NCBI GenBank assembly: GCA_019448215.1
Contig: CP080408.1
Span: 868,001-932,000 of the forward strand
Source of the DNA: Thalassovita mediterranea
GTDB taxonomy: Bacteria > Pseudomonadota > Alphaproteobacteria > Caulobacterales > Hyphomonadaceae
Direction: 5' to 3'
DNA length: 64,000 bases
This document shows positions 1 to 7,641 of the stretch, in pieces; positions within the stretch are counted from its first letter, which is position 1; every line of letters starts with the position of its first letter. The translations under genes were made by a program, and so were the position numbers. The notes beneath the pieces were generated by a model that did no database searches, was not told where the DNA came from, and saw nothing but the letters and a program-made list of their open reading frames with translations.

Positions 1-41
1 AAGAGGTCAACCTCGAGACGCTCGACATCGAGAAGTTCTAA
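1..41 (+). CDS. C-terminal end of an unidentified protein (partial)
   Basis: An open frame enters the window and ends with TAA at 39-41, giving the tail EVNLETLDIEKF. Codon choice (GAG, CTC, GAC, ATC, AAG, TTC) is like the surrounding genes. Too little is present to name a family. The next gene on the same strand starts about 150 bases downstream. Confidence 0.45.
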   Translation, partial: EVNLETLDIEKF

Positions 42-196
42 CAAACCGGAAACGGCATCTGTCATATTCGATCGTCTTTCCCATCAGACCTTAACCAAGG
101 CGCGCTTATCACTCCCGGCGGTGACTGAAAACAGGCGCGCCGGAGAGAAGCAGCGAGAACAGACTGCACCCCCGCGCGCCAGAGGCAAGGGTGTTG

Positions 197-1987
197 ATGG
201 TGATGAGACTGCTCAAATCTGCCGTGCGTGAGGCCAAAACTGTGCGCATCCTCCTGCGCGCGAAGAAATGGCTCGACCCGATCACGAATGAATCGACCGA
301 ACTTCTGGCCGATGATCTCGAGGCCGCTGTTGATTCCTACCGCGAAAACCTTGCCTTCATCTTCGAAGGACGGACAACCAGCTACGGCGAGCTGGACGAG
401 CAGGCCAACCGCTTCGCCCATTGGGGCCTTGAGCAAGGCCTGAAGGCGGGCGACACGGTCGCGCTCTTCATGGAAAACCGGCCTGACTATGTCGCGGCCT
501 GGTATGGCCTGTCCAAGATTGGCGTCGTGAGCGCGCTGGTGAATTCAAACCTGACCGGCGAGGCACTGGTTCATTCGCTGAAGACGGTTGAGCCGAAACT
601 GATCATTACGGGCGCCGAACAGGACCGCGCGATGCGCTCGCTGGAAATGGTGCAGGTCCGCCAGCCGGTCTGGACGCTTGGCGGGGAGGTGGGCACACCG
701 CTCGATAGTGAGCTGGCAGGTCAGTCTTCTGAGCGCCCGGACCGCAGTCACCGCGCACATCTCACCAATGCCGATATCGGCTTCTATTTCTACACATCCG
801 GCACAACCGGCCTGCCCAAGGCTGCGAAGATGTCGATCGCGCGCGTGCGCAACATGATGCGCAGCTTCATCTCGCCGCTTGAGATGGGCGAGAAGGACCG
901 GGTCTATATCACCCTGCCGCTCTATCACGGCACCGGCGGTCTCTGCGCCGTGGGTATCGCGCTCTATACAGGTGCCTCGGTCCTGCTGCGGGAGAAATTC
1001 TCTGCCAGCCGCTTCTGGAATGATTGCGCCGATTTCGGCGTGACCACGATTGTCTATATCGGTGAGCTCTGCCGCTATCTTCTGAACCAGCCTGCCCATG
1101 CCAAGGAGCGCAAGCACAAGGTCCGCAAGGGCTTTGGCAATGGCCTGCGCCCGGAGATCTGGGGCAAGTTCAAGTCCCGCTTCAAGATCCCGACCATGAT
1201 CGAGTTCTATGGCTCGACCGAAGGCAATGTGAAGCTGATGAATTTTGACGGCGAGACCGGCGCCTGCGGTCGCATCCCGCCTTACGCCGCGAAATACTTC
1301 GACCATATCGCCTTTGTGAAAGTCGATCCGGAAACCGAAACGCCGCTTCGCGATGAAGATGGCCGTTGCATCCGCGCCGGACGCGGCGAGACGGGCGAAG
1401 CCCTCGGCCGTATTGGCGAGGACATGACGACCCGTTTCGAGGGCTATCACGACAAGCGCGCGTCCGAAGCCAAGATACTTCGCAATGTCTTCGAAGAGGG
1501 CGATGCCTGGTTCCGGACCGGCGACCTGCTGCGCCAGGGTGATCATGGCTATATCTACTTCGTCGACCGACTTGGGGACACGTATCGCTGGAAAGGCGAG
1601 AACGTCTCCACCAATGAGGTCGCCGACGCGCTGGCCGGTGTGCCGGGCGTTGAGACGGCGAATGTCTATGGCGTGCCGATCCCGGGGACGGACGGCAAAG
1701 CCGGCATGGCGTCTATCACCACCAGCGGCTATCTCGATTACAAGGACGTGCTGGACAAGCTGTCGTCTCGCCTGCCGAAATATGCGGTGCCCGTTTTCAT
1801 CCGCGAACAGCAGGAAGCCTCGACGACGACGACCTTCAAGTATCGCAAGAGCGACCTTGTGAAGGACGGTTTCGATCCTGAGCGCGCCGGTGAGAAAGTC
1901 TGGTACTTCGACTCCGAGACCGGGACGTACGAACTGGTGACGCCAGAGACCTATAAGAAGATCGCGTCGGGTGGGGTGAAGTTCTAG
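197..1987 (+). CDS. Long-chain acyl-CoA synthetase (AMP-binding, FATP/very-long-chain type)
   Basis: Activates fatty acids to acyl-CoA through an acyl-adenylate, feeding beta-oxidation or lipid synthesis. The ANL-family phosphate-binding loop YTSGTTGLPKAAK is at about residue 200, followed by the adenylate-site stretch EFYGSTEGN and the hinge region GDLLRQGDHGYIYFVDRLGD. At about 596 residues it has the length of the FATP/FadD6-like branch, which differs from classical FadD. GTG191, ATG197 and ATG203 are all in frame; ATG197 is preferred because AGGCAAGG lies just upstream. It is far from the beta-oxidation operon at 14-21 kb and shows no copy of that operon's operator. Substrate chain length cannot be read from the sequence. 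Confidence 0.88.
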   Translation: MVMRLLKSAVREAKTVRILLRAKKWLDPITNESTELLADDLEAAVDSYRENLAFIFEGRTTSYGELDEQANRFAHWGLEQGLKAGDTVALFMENRPDYVAAWYGLSKIGVVSALVNSNLTGEALVHSLKTVEPKLIITGAEQDRAMRSLEMVQVRQPVWTLGGEVGTPLDSELAGQSSERPDRSHRAHLTNADIGFYFYTSGTTGLPKAAKMSIARVRNMMRSFISPLEMGEKDRVYITLPLYHGTGGLCAVGIALYTGASVLLREKFSASRFWNDCADFGVTTIVYIGELCRYLLNQPAHAKERKHKVRKGFGNGLRPEIWGKFKSRFKIPTMIEFYGSTEGNVKLMNFDGETGACGRIPPYAAKYFDHIAFVKVDPETETPLRDEDGRCIRAGRGETGEALGRIGEDMTTRFEGYHDKRASEAKILRNVFEEGDAWFRTGDLLRQGDHGYIYFVDRLGDTYRWKGENVSTNEVADALAGVPGVETANVYGVPIPGTDGKAGMASITTSGYLDYKDVLDKLSSRLPKYAVPVFIREQQEASTTTTFKYRKSDLVKDGFDPERAGEKVWYFDSETGTYELVTPETYKKIASGGVKF

Positions 1988-1990
1988 CTG

Positions 1991-2113
1991 GCCGCCCCCT
2001 TCGACCCGCATTCGCGGGCCACTTCCCCCGCACGCGGGGGAAGAAGAACCAATGCTAGTGTACCGCCATCCTCCCCCGTTCACGGGGGAGGTGCCCGGCA
2101 GGGCGGAGGGGGC
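1991..2113. repeat. Double-hairpin palindromic repeat, copy A (intergenic)
   Basis: Two GC-rich hairpin arms separated by about 25 bases fill the gap between the convergent acyl-CoA synthetase and lhr genes. The left arm holds CTTCCCCCGCACGCGGGGGA and the right arm CTCCCCCGTTCACGGGGGAG followed by GTGCCCGGCAGGGCGGAGG. The right arm recurs almost exactly, in inverse orientation, inside lhr at 4099-4142. The element abuts the lhr stop codon at 2114. It may act as a bidirectional terminator, but no T-run follows. Confidence 0.8.
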
Positions 2114-4807
2114 TTAACGCCCCATCGCTTCCTGGATGATGTCCATTTCAGCTTCGCGCAGGATGGCGTCGGTGACGCCTTCGGCATTCACGCGCTCGCG
2201 GCCCACTTCGAGCATGACGGGGACGGCGAAGGGGCTGATCTTCTTCAGCGGACGGTGATCGATCTTGCCTCGGATACGGGTCAGCATGTCTGACAGGCGG
2301 CGAATGTCGAGGAGCCCTGTCGCGGCGTCCTGACGGGCGGCCTGTAGCAGGATGTGATCGGGCTCATGGCTGCGCAGCACATCATAGATAAGGTCGGTCG
2401 AGAAGGTGACCTGACGGCCGGTTTTCTCCTTACCCGGCAGGCGGCGCGCGATGACGCCTGAAATCTGCGCGCACTGGGCAAAGGTGCGCTTCATGAGCGG
2501 GCTTTCATCCAGCCATTCCTCAAGATCGTCGCCTAGCATGTCCGGATGGAAAAGCCCGTCCATGTCGATGCTGCCCATATCCTCCATCGCCCAGATCGCC
2601 ATGGCATATTCCGAGGCGACGAAGCCGAGAGGATTGGCCCCTGCCCGCTCCAGCCGCCGCGTCAGCAGCATGCCGAGCGTCTGGTGGGCGAGGCGCCCTT
2701 CGAAGGGATAGGTCACGAGATAGTGGCGCCCTGCCCGCGGGAAGGTCTCGACCAGCAAATGGTCTGGCGGCGGGATTTCGGATTTCTCTCGCTGGATTTC
2801 GAACCATTCACGAACCTGGTCTGGCAGGCCCGACCACTGGTCTGGATCGTGGATCATGTGGCGGACGCGGTCAGCCAGGAATGTGGTGAGCGGAAACTTG
2901 CCGCCATTATAGGTTGGAATGGCCGGCTTGTCGGTTTTCGCGCGTGTGACGAGTACATCAAGCTCCGACACACCAAGGAAGCGAAGGATTTCCCCCGCGA
3001 AGAGAAAAGTGTCTCCCGGAGTCAGGGTCGAGATGAAATATTCCTCGATTTCACCGAGTTTGCGCCCTGCCCGCATGGTGCGCTGATCGCCGCGCACTTT
3101 CTTGAGCTCCTCGCCGCCAGACGCTTCGCCGACCTTTCCGACAAAGCTTGCGAGGCGCACATTCATCAGCTGCGCTTCGACGATGGCGCCGACATTCATG
3201 CGGTGCTGCTGGGCGTCGCGGGCCGTGCGGACACGCCAGACGCCGTCGCGCCCGCGCACGATGCGTTTGAAGCGGTCATAGGTCTTGAGGGCATAGCCGC
3301 CCGTGGCGACGAGATCGACGACGCGCTCATAGGTCTCCCAGTCGAGGCCTTCATAGGGCGCGGCGCGGCGGATCTCATTGAAGAGCGGCTCCAGCTCAAA
3401 CCCGACGCCGCACGCCCGGCCCATAATGTGCTGGGCAAGGACATCGAGCGCGCCGAGGCGCATGGGCTCGCCGTCGATCTCTCCGGCCTCGACAGCGGCT
3501 TCTGCCGCGCGGCATTCGAGGATTTCGAACCGGTTGGTTGGCACGAGCAGTGCGCGGCTTGCCTCATCCATCCGGTGATTGGCGCGGCCAATACGCTGGA
3601 TGAGACGGGCGGCGCCTTTTGGAGCGCCCATCTGGATGACGAGGTCCACCCCGCCCCAGTCGATGCCGAGGTCGAGCGTCGAGGTACAGACCACGCCTTT
3701 CAGGACGCCTGCGGCCATGGCGGCCTCGACCTTGCGGCGTTGCTCTCGGGCGAGAGAGCCATGATGGAGCGCGATGGGGAGCGCGTCTTCATTGGCGCGC
3801 CAGAGCTCCTGAAACAGCATTTCGGCCTGGCTGCGCGTATTGACGAAGACCAGCGCCATCTCCGCTTCCTTTATGGCCTCATAGACCTCCGGCACGGCAA
3901 AGCGCCCCGAATGGCCAGACCACGGGATGCGCTCTCGCGAGACGAGGATATCGATATTAGCGCTTGTGCCGCCTTCTGCGTGGACGAGGTGGACGCCTTT
4001 TTTTGCCGAAGTTGCACCTACTCCTCCCCCGCCTGCGGGGGAGGTGGGCCGCGAAGCGGCTCGGAGGGGGGATATCTCGTGCGTAGCGTTTGCCGCATGC
4101 CCCCTCCGCCCTTCGGGCACCTCCCCCGTGAACGGGGGAGGATGTTCCTGCGGAGATTTGCGGACATCCAGCCAGCTTGCGAGCTGGGCCGGGTCGCGGA
4201 CCGTGGCCGACAGGCCGATGAAGCGGCAGGCGGGTGCCCATTCAGCCAGCGTGGCGAGACCGAGCGAGAGAAGATCGCCGCGCTTGGAGGCCGCGATGGC
4301 GTGGACCTCATCAATGATCACGCATTTGAGGTCCGAGAAAAACTCATCGGCGTGGTCTGACGCAAGGAAGAGCGCGAGCTGTTCGGGTGTCGTCAGCAGA
4401 ATGTCTGGCGGATTGGAGCGTTGGCGCTGGCGTTTTGATTGGGGTGTGTCGCCGGTGCGCGTTTCGATTCGGATATTGAGACCCATTTCAGCGACGGGCG
4501 TGTTGAGATTGCGCTCAACGTCGGTCGCGAGGGCCTTGAGCGGCGAGATGTAAAGCGTGTGAAGCGCGGGCCTTCCTGAATTGGATTTCGGGCGTTCTGA
4601 CAGCTCGATCAGGCTGGCCATGAACCCTGCCAGCGTCTTGCCGCCCCCGGTTGGCGCGATCAGCAGCGCGCTATCGCCTGCAAGCGCGGTTTCAGTGAGG
4701 TCCAGTTGATGCTTGCGCGGCACCCAGTTCCGGCTGGCAAACCAGTCAGAAAAGCGGTCAGGCAGGCTGAAATCTGGTCGCGCAGCGTCCGGCATGGGCA
4801 AGGACAT
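2114..4807 (-). CDS. lhr: Ligase-associated DEXH-box DNA helicase (Lhr family)
   Basis: Superfamily 2 ATP-dependent 3'-5' helicase of the type linked to a dedicated DNA ligase and MBL exonuclease; both partners are encoded at 6428-9285. Walker A APTGGGKT (Lys57), DEVH at 166-169, SAT at 200-202 and the motif VI region QRIGRANHR are visible. The C-terminal part carries the Lhr winged-helix/core region. At 897 residues it is slightly long because about 45-50 residues (roughly 220-268, proline- and glycine-rich) are encoded by a palindromic repeat sitting in frame between helicase domains 1 and 2. ATG4807 has no strong ribosome site; ATG at 4795 is an alternative. The metallophosphoesterase PdeM that often follows lhr is absent here. 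Confidence 0.92.
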   Translation of the reverse strand: MSLPMPDAARPDFSLPDRFSDWFASRNWVPRKHQLDLTETALAGDSALLIAPTGGGKTLAGFMASLIELSERPKSNSGRPALHTLYISPLKALATDVERNLNTPVAEMGLNIRIETRTGDTPQSKRQRQRSNPPDILLTTPEQLALFLASDHADEFFSDLKCVIIDEVHAIAASKRGDLLSLGLATLAEWAPACRFIGLSATVRDPAQLASWLDVRKSPQEHPPPFTGEVPEGRRGHAANATHEISPLRAASRPTSPAGGGGVGATSAKKGVHLVHAEGGTSANIDILVSRERIPWSGHSGRFAVPEVYEAIKEAEMALVFVNTRSQAEMLFQELWRANEDALPIALHHGSLAREQRRKVEAAMAAGVLKGVVCTSTLDLGIDWGGVDLVIQMGAPKGAARLIQRIGRANHRMDEASRALLVPTNRFEILECRAAEAAVEAGEIDGEPMRLGALDVLAQHIMGRACGVGFELEPLFNEIRRAAPYEGLDWETYERVVDLVATGGYALKTYDRFKRIVRGRDGVWRVRTARDAQQHRMNVGAIVEAQLMNVRLASFVGKVGEASGGEELKKVRGDQRTMRAGRKLGEIEEYFISTLTPGDTFLFAGEILRFLGVSELDVLVTRAKTDKPAIPTYNGGKFPLTTFLADRVRHMIHDPDQWSGLPDQVREWFEIQREKSEIPPPDHLLVETFPRAGRHYLVTYPFEGRLAHQTLGMLLTRRLERAGANPLGFVASEYAMAIWAMEDMGSIDMDGLFHPDMLGDDLEEWLDESPLMKRTFAQCAQISGVIARRLPGKEKTGRQVTFSTDLIYDVLRSHEPDHILLQAARQDAATGLLDIRRLSDMLTRIRGKIDHRPLKKISPFAVPVMLEVGRERVNAEGVTDAILREAEMDIIQEAMGR
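4021..4142. repeat. Double-hairpin palindromic repeat, copy B (inside lhr, in frame)
   Basis: Two hairpin arms, about 4021-4071 (TCCCCCGCCTGCGGGGGA core) and 4099-4142 (CTCCCCCGTGAACGGGGGAG core), are separated by about 27 bases. The right arm is the near-exact reverse complement of the right arm of copy A. The arm order is inverted relative to copy A: here the CCTCCCCC hairpins are outermost. The element keeps the lhr reading frame open and is translated as roughly residues 222-262 of Lhr. Confidence 0.85.
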
Positions 4808-4845
4808 AGCGCGAACAGGCCGGTCCTGCGAACCCGGTCGCTGGA

Positions 4846-6315
4846 TTAGTTGTAGCCAGCCTCAGCCGCGGTTGCTTCTGCCTGCGCGTCGAGCCTGTCA
4901 GTATGGGCCTGATTGATCGCGGCGATGACATCGCGCGTGAATGCAGCGACGTCGAAACGCCCGCCATCAGCGGTATCGAAGCCGCGGCGCACGATGACCA
5001 TGTCGAGCGACGGGATGATAACGAGATACTGCCCGCGATTGCCGAACCCGGCATAGGTGTCGGCCGGGACGCCCTCAGAGCGGTCCATGAGCCAGAAGCT
5101 GCCGCCATAGCCGAAATCGCTGGATGAGCGGTCTGGCTGGGCCTCACCCGGTGAAGAGACGAAATCTGTCCAGCCTTCGGCGAGGATGCGCTCGTCGCCC
5201 CACATGCCATCTTGCAGGTAGAGCTGGCCTAGGCGCGCCATGTCGCGGGCAGTCATCCAGACCTGGCTGGACGAGATGAAATCGCCTGCCCAGTCGGTTT
5301 CGAGGACGGTGTTCATTGCGCCGATCTTCCAGAGGACGCTCTCATAAGGAAAGCCCCAGAAGGCGCCGTCATCATCCATGGTCTCACGCAGCGCGCGCAT
5401 GGCGGCCAACGTGTCGTAATTGGAGTATTTGAAGCGCTCGCCTGGCGTGATCTCCAGCGGGTTCACGAAAGCGGTATCGGTCACGAGAGCGCCGCCGAAA
5501 TAGGTGCGGTCGGTGCGATTGCCCGCTACACCTGAATCAAGGCCGCTCGCCATCTGCAGGACATTGCGGAGCGTGATCTCGCCGCGCGGGTCACCGTTGC
5601 GCGACCAGGCGTCGAGCAGCGGCGCGTGGTCGAGGTCGATGAGGCCCTGCTGCACGGCCGCGCCAACGACGCTGGCGGTCAGTGACTTGGCCACCGACCA
5701 GGTGCGCTGCGGCGTCGTGGCGTTGAGGCCGCGAGCATAGCGCTCTGCCATGATCTGACCGTCCATGACGACGAGGACCGCGCTGGTGCGGGTGTCGTCG
5801 CCATAGGTCGCGCCATCGAACGCCGCGCGGACCGGCTCTTCAAGGCGGGCGGCATAAGGCGAGGCGTCGATCAGCTGCACGGCCTGACCCAGCGCAGTGG
5901 AGCTATCCTGCTGGCGCATGGGAAAGTCGTCAGAAAAACGCGGGAGCACGTCGACATCATCGAGGTCCGCGCCAATCGGCAGAAGGGAGCAGCCGAAACC
6001 TTCGCGCCAGGCGGCGATGCGCGGCGGCTCTCCCGGCGCATAGCGCACAGCAACCGTGCGCGAGCGATCCGAGATGTTGGCTTCAGACGTGGAGCGCATC
6101 GGCCCGCGATAATCTGTATAGATGCCGTCGAGCTCATTATACTCAATCTCGGCGCGGCTCTTGTCGGCTGTGAACGTTGCCGAGCAGGTGAAGAGCGCCT
6201 TGTAGCCTGCCGCGAGCGCTTTCTGCATGATCTCTGTTTCGCCGCCCTCCTGGGACTGGGCAGGACCTGCGGCCAGCGCGGTAACGATCAAGGCTGAAAG
6301 AAAAAGACGTCGCAT
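4846..6315 (-). CDS. Class C beta-lactamase-fold serine hydrolase, secreted
   Basis: Member of the penicillin-binding/beta-lactamase class C superfamily, which also holds esterases, 6-aminohexanoate-dimer hydrolases and peptidases. A signal peptide with cleavage near AAGPAQSQ (about residue 22) predicts a periplasmic enzyme. The nucleophile motif SVAK is at 207-210 and the second motif YSN at 297-299; a GNRGQ stretch near the C-terminus replaces the usual KTG. The first 150 residues form an extra N-terminal region. A good ribosome site (GGAG, 9 bases before the ATG) supports the start. It lies between lhr and the exonuclease gene but shows no link to DNA repair. True beta-lactamase activity cannot be claimed. 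Confidence 0.85.
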   Translation of the reverse strand: MRRLFLSALIVTALAAGPAQSQEGGETEIMQKALAAGYKALFTCSATFTADKSRAEIEYNELDGIYTDYRGPMRSTSEANISDRSRTVAVRYAPGEPPRIAAWREGFGCSLLPIGADLDDVDVLPRFSDDFPMRQQDSSTALGQAVQLIDASPYAARLEEPVRAAFDGATYGDDTRTSAVLVVMDGQIMAERYARGLNATTPQRTWSVAKSLTASVVGAAVQQGLIDLDHAPLLDAWSRNGDPRGEITLRNVLQMASGLDSGVAGNRTDRTYFGGALVTDTAFVNPLEITPGERFKYSNYDTLAAMRALRETMDDDGAFWGFPYESVLWKIGAMNTVLETDWAGDFISSSQVWMTARDMARLGQLYLQDGMWGDERILAEGWTDFVSSPGEAQPDRSSSDFGYGGSFWLMDRSEGVPADTYAGFGNRGQYLVIIPSLDMVIVRRGFDTADGGRFDVAAFTRDVIAAINQAHTDRLDAQAEATAAEAGYN

Positions 6316-6413
6316 TCAGGGTCACTCCATTTGCCGGGCAAGGGGACAGAATTTGCTGTGTCTCCCATGCGGAAAAGGCAGAAACATGGCGGGAAACACC
6401 TGACGCCGCGACC

Positions 6414-6419
6414 TATATA
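6414..6419 (+). promoter_or_regulatory. -10 element; probable leaderless start for the exonuclease gene
   Basis: TATATA (in CTATATAAAT) ends 8 bases before the ATG at 6428. A transcript from it would begin at or next to the start codon, and no Shine-Dalgarno sequence lies between. The -35 region is weak. Confidence 0.4.
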
Positions 6420-6427
6420 AATCAGCG

Positions 6428-7459
6428 ATGATCAGACCCGACCTGCTTCTCCATCCCACGCCGAAGGGGCTCTATTGCCCGCCCGGCGATTTCTATATCG
6501 ACCCGGTGCGTGGCGCCGTCGACCGCGCCGTGGTGACGCATGGCCATGCCGACCACGCACGCGCGGGGCATGGCGCCGTTCTCGCCACGCCTGAAACGCT
6601 TGCCATCATGGAAGCGCGCTATGGCGAGGAATTCACCAAGAGCCGCCAGCCCATCGAATATGGCGAGACAGTCGAGATCAACAGCGTCACCGTCTGGATG
6701 TCGCCGGCCGGGCATGTGCTCGGTTCTGCACAGGTCGTCGTCGAATGGAAGGGCCTGCGCATGGTCTGTACCGGCGACTATAAGCGCCGCCGCGACCCAA
6801 CCTGCCGCCAGTTTGAGCCTGTCCCCGGCACGCATGTCTTCATCTCTGAGGCGACGTTTGGCCTGCCGGTCTTCAGGCACCCGGACACCGATGGAGAGAT
6901 CAGGAAGCTGCTGGACAGCGTCGCCATGTTCCCGGAGCGTACGCACCTCGTCGGCGTCTACGCGCTCGGCAAGGCGCAGCGTGTAATCAAGCTGCTGCGC
7001 GAGGCAGGCTATAATGAGACGCTCTATATTCACGGCGCGCTGGAAAAGCTCTGCAAGCTATATGAGGATCACGGCGTGGCGCTCGGCCCGCTGGACACCG
7101 CGACGCTGGACACGAAAGAACGCGGCGCGCAGGAGCGGTTTCGCGGCAAGATCGTGCTGGGCCCGCCTTCCTCCTTTCATGACAAATGGGGACGTCGCTT
7201 CCCCGACCCCCTGCCCTGTTTTGCCTCTGGCTGGATGAGCGTTCGTCAACGCGCCAAGCAATCGGGCGTCGAGTTGCCACTCATCATTTCCGACCATGCC
7301 GATTGGGATGAGTTGACCGACACCGTCCGCGAGGTCGATCCCGAAGAGCTATGGATCACGCATGGGCGCGAAGATGCGCTGGTGCGATGGGCCGAACTGG
7401 AAGGGCGCAAGGCACGGCCGCTGCGGCTTGTCGGCTATGAGGATGAGAGCATCGATTGA
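6428..7459 (+). CDS. Ligase-associated DNA exonuclease (metallo-beta-lactamase fold)
   Basis: Beta-CASP/SNM1-like nuclease that works with the ligase-associated Lhr helicase and the ATP-dependent ligase in DNA repair. The zinc-binding motif HGHADH is at 38-43, and further conserved parts are SPAGHVLGSAQV and SDHADWDEL near the C-terminus. The length of 343 residues is typical. The ligase gene follows on the same strand after 180 bases that contain palindromic repeat copy C. The start sits 8 bases after a -10-like box with no ribosome site, suggesting a leaderless mRNA. Confidence 0.9.
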   Translation: MIRPDLLLHPTPKGLYCPPGDFYIDPVRGAVDRAVVTHGHADHARAGHGAVLATPETLAIMEARYGEEFTKSRQPIEYGETVEINSVTVWMSPAGHVLGSAQVVVEWKGLRMVCTGDYKRRRDPTCRQFEPVPGTHVFISEATFGLPVFRHPDTDGEIRKLLDSVAMFPERTHLVGVYALGKAQRVIKLLREAGYNETLYIHGALEKLCKLYEDHGVALGPLDTATLDTKERGAQERFRGKIVLGPPSSFHDKWGRRFPDPLPCFASGWMSVRQRAKQSGVELPLIISDHADWDELTDTVREVDPEELWITHGREDALVRWAELEGRKARPLRLVGYEDESID

Positions 7460-7467
7460 TGCAGGAG

Positions 7468-7587
7468 GCCCCACCCCGACCCTCCCCGCAGGCGGGGAGG
7501 GGGCGATGGTCCTGGATGTGTCGGCTCACCTCAAGTCAGGTATGACGCCATCCCCCTCCCCATTCATGGGGAGGGTCGGGGTGGGGC
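7468..7587. repeat. Double-hairpin palindromic repeat, copy C (exonuclease-ligase gap)
   Basis: The ends are perfect 20-bp inverted repeats: 7468-7487 (begins GCCCCACCCCGACC) and 7568-7587 (ends GGTCGGGGTGGGGC). Each arm also folds on itself: CCTCCCCGCAGGCGGGGAGG on the left, and CCCTCCCC with GGGGAGGG around ATTCAT on the right. Size and architecture match copies A and B, with a slightly different core sequence. Confidence 0.85.
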
Positions 7588-7641
7588 GAGGGACGCACAT
7601 CGCTCTCTGTCATTGTTGTCGCCCCCTCCTATGTCATTCCG

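Noticed and set aside
545-2083. 512-residue minus-strand open frame opposite the acyl-CoA synthetase gene
   Set aside because: It is antisense to a gene with clear motifs, and its composition (many His, Arg, Asp, Ala, no domain) is that of a shadow frame in GC-rich DNA.
2546-4360. 604-residue + strand open frame opposite lhr
   Set aside because: Antisense to a complete helicase gene; no family motif and no start signal.
7459-7641. Terminator or attenuator reading for the hairpins between the exonuclease and ligase genes
   Set aside because: The sequence is better explained as a member of the repeat family (perfect 20-bp ends, same size as two other copies); no T-run follows.
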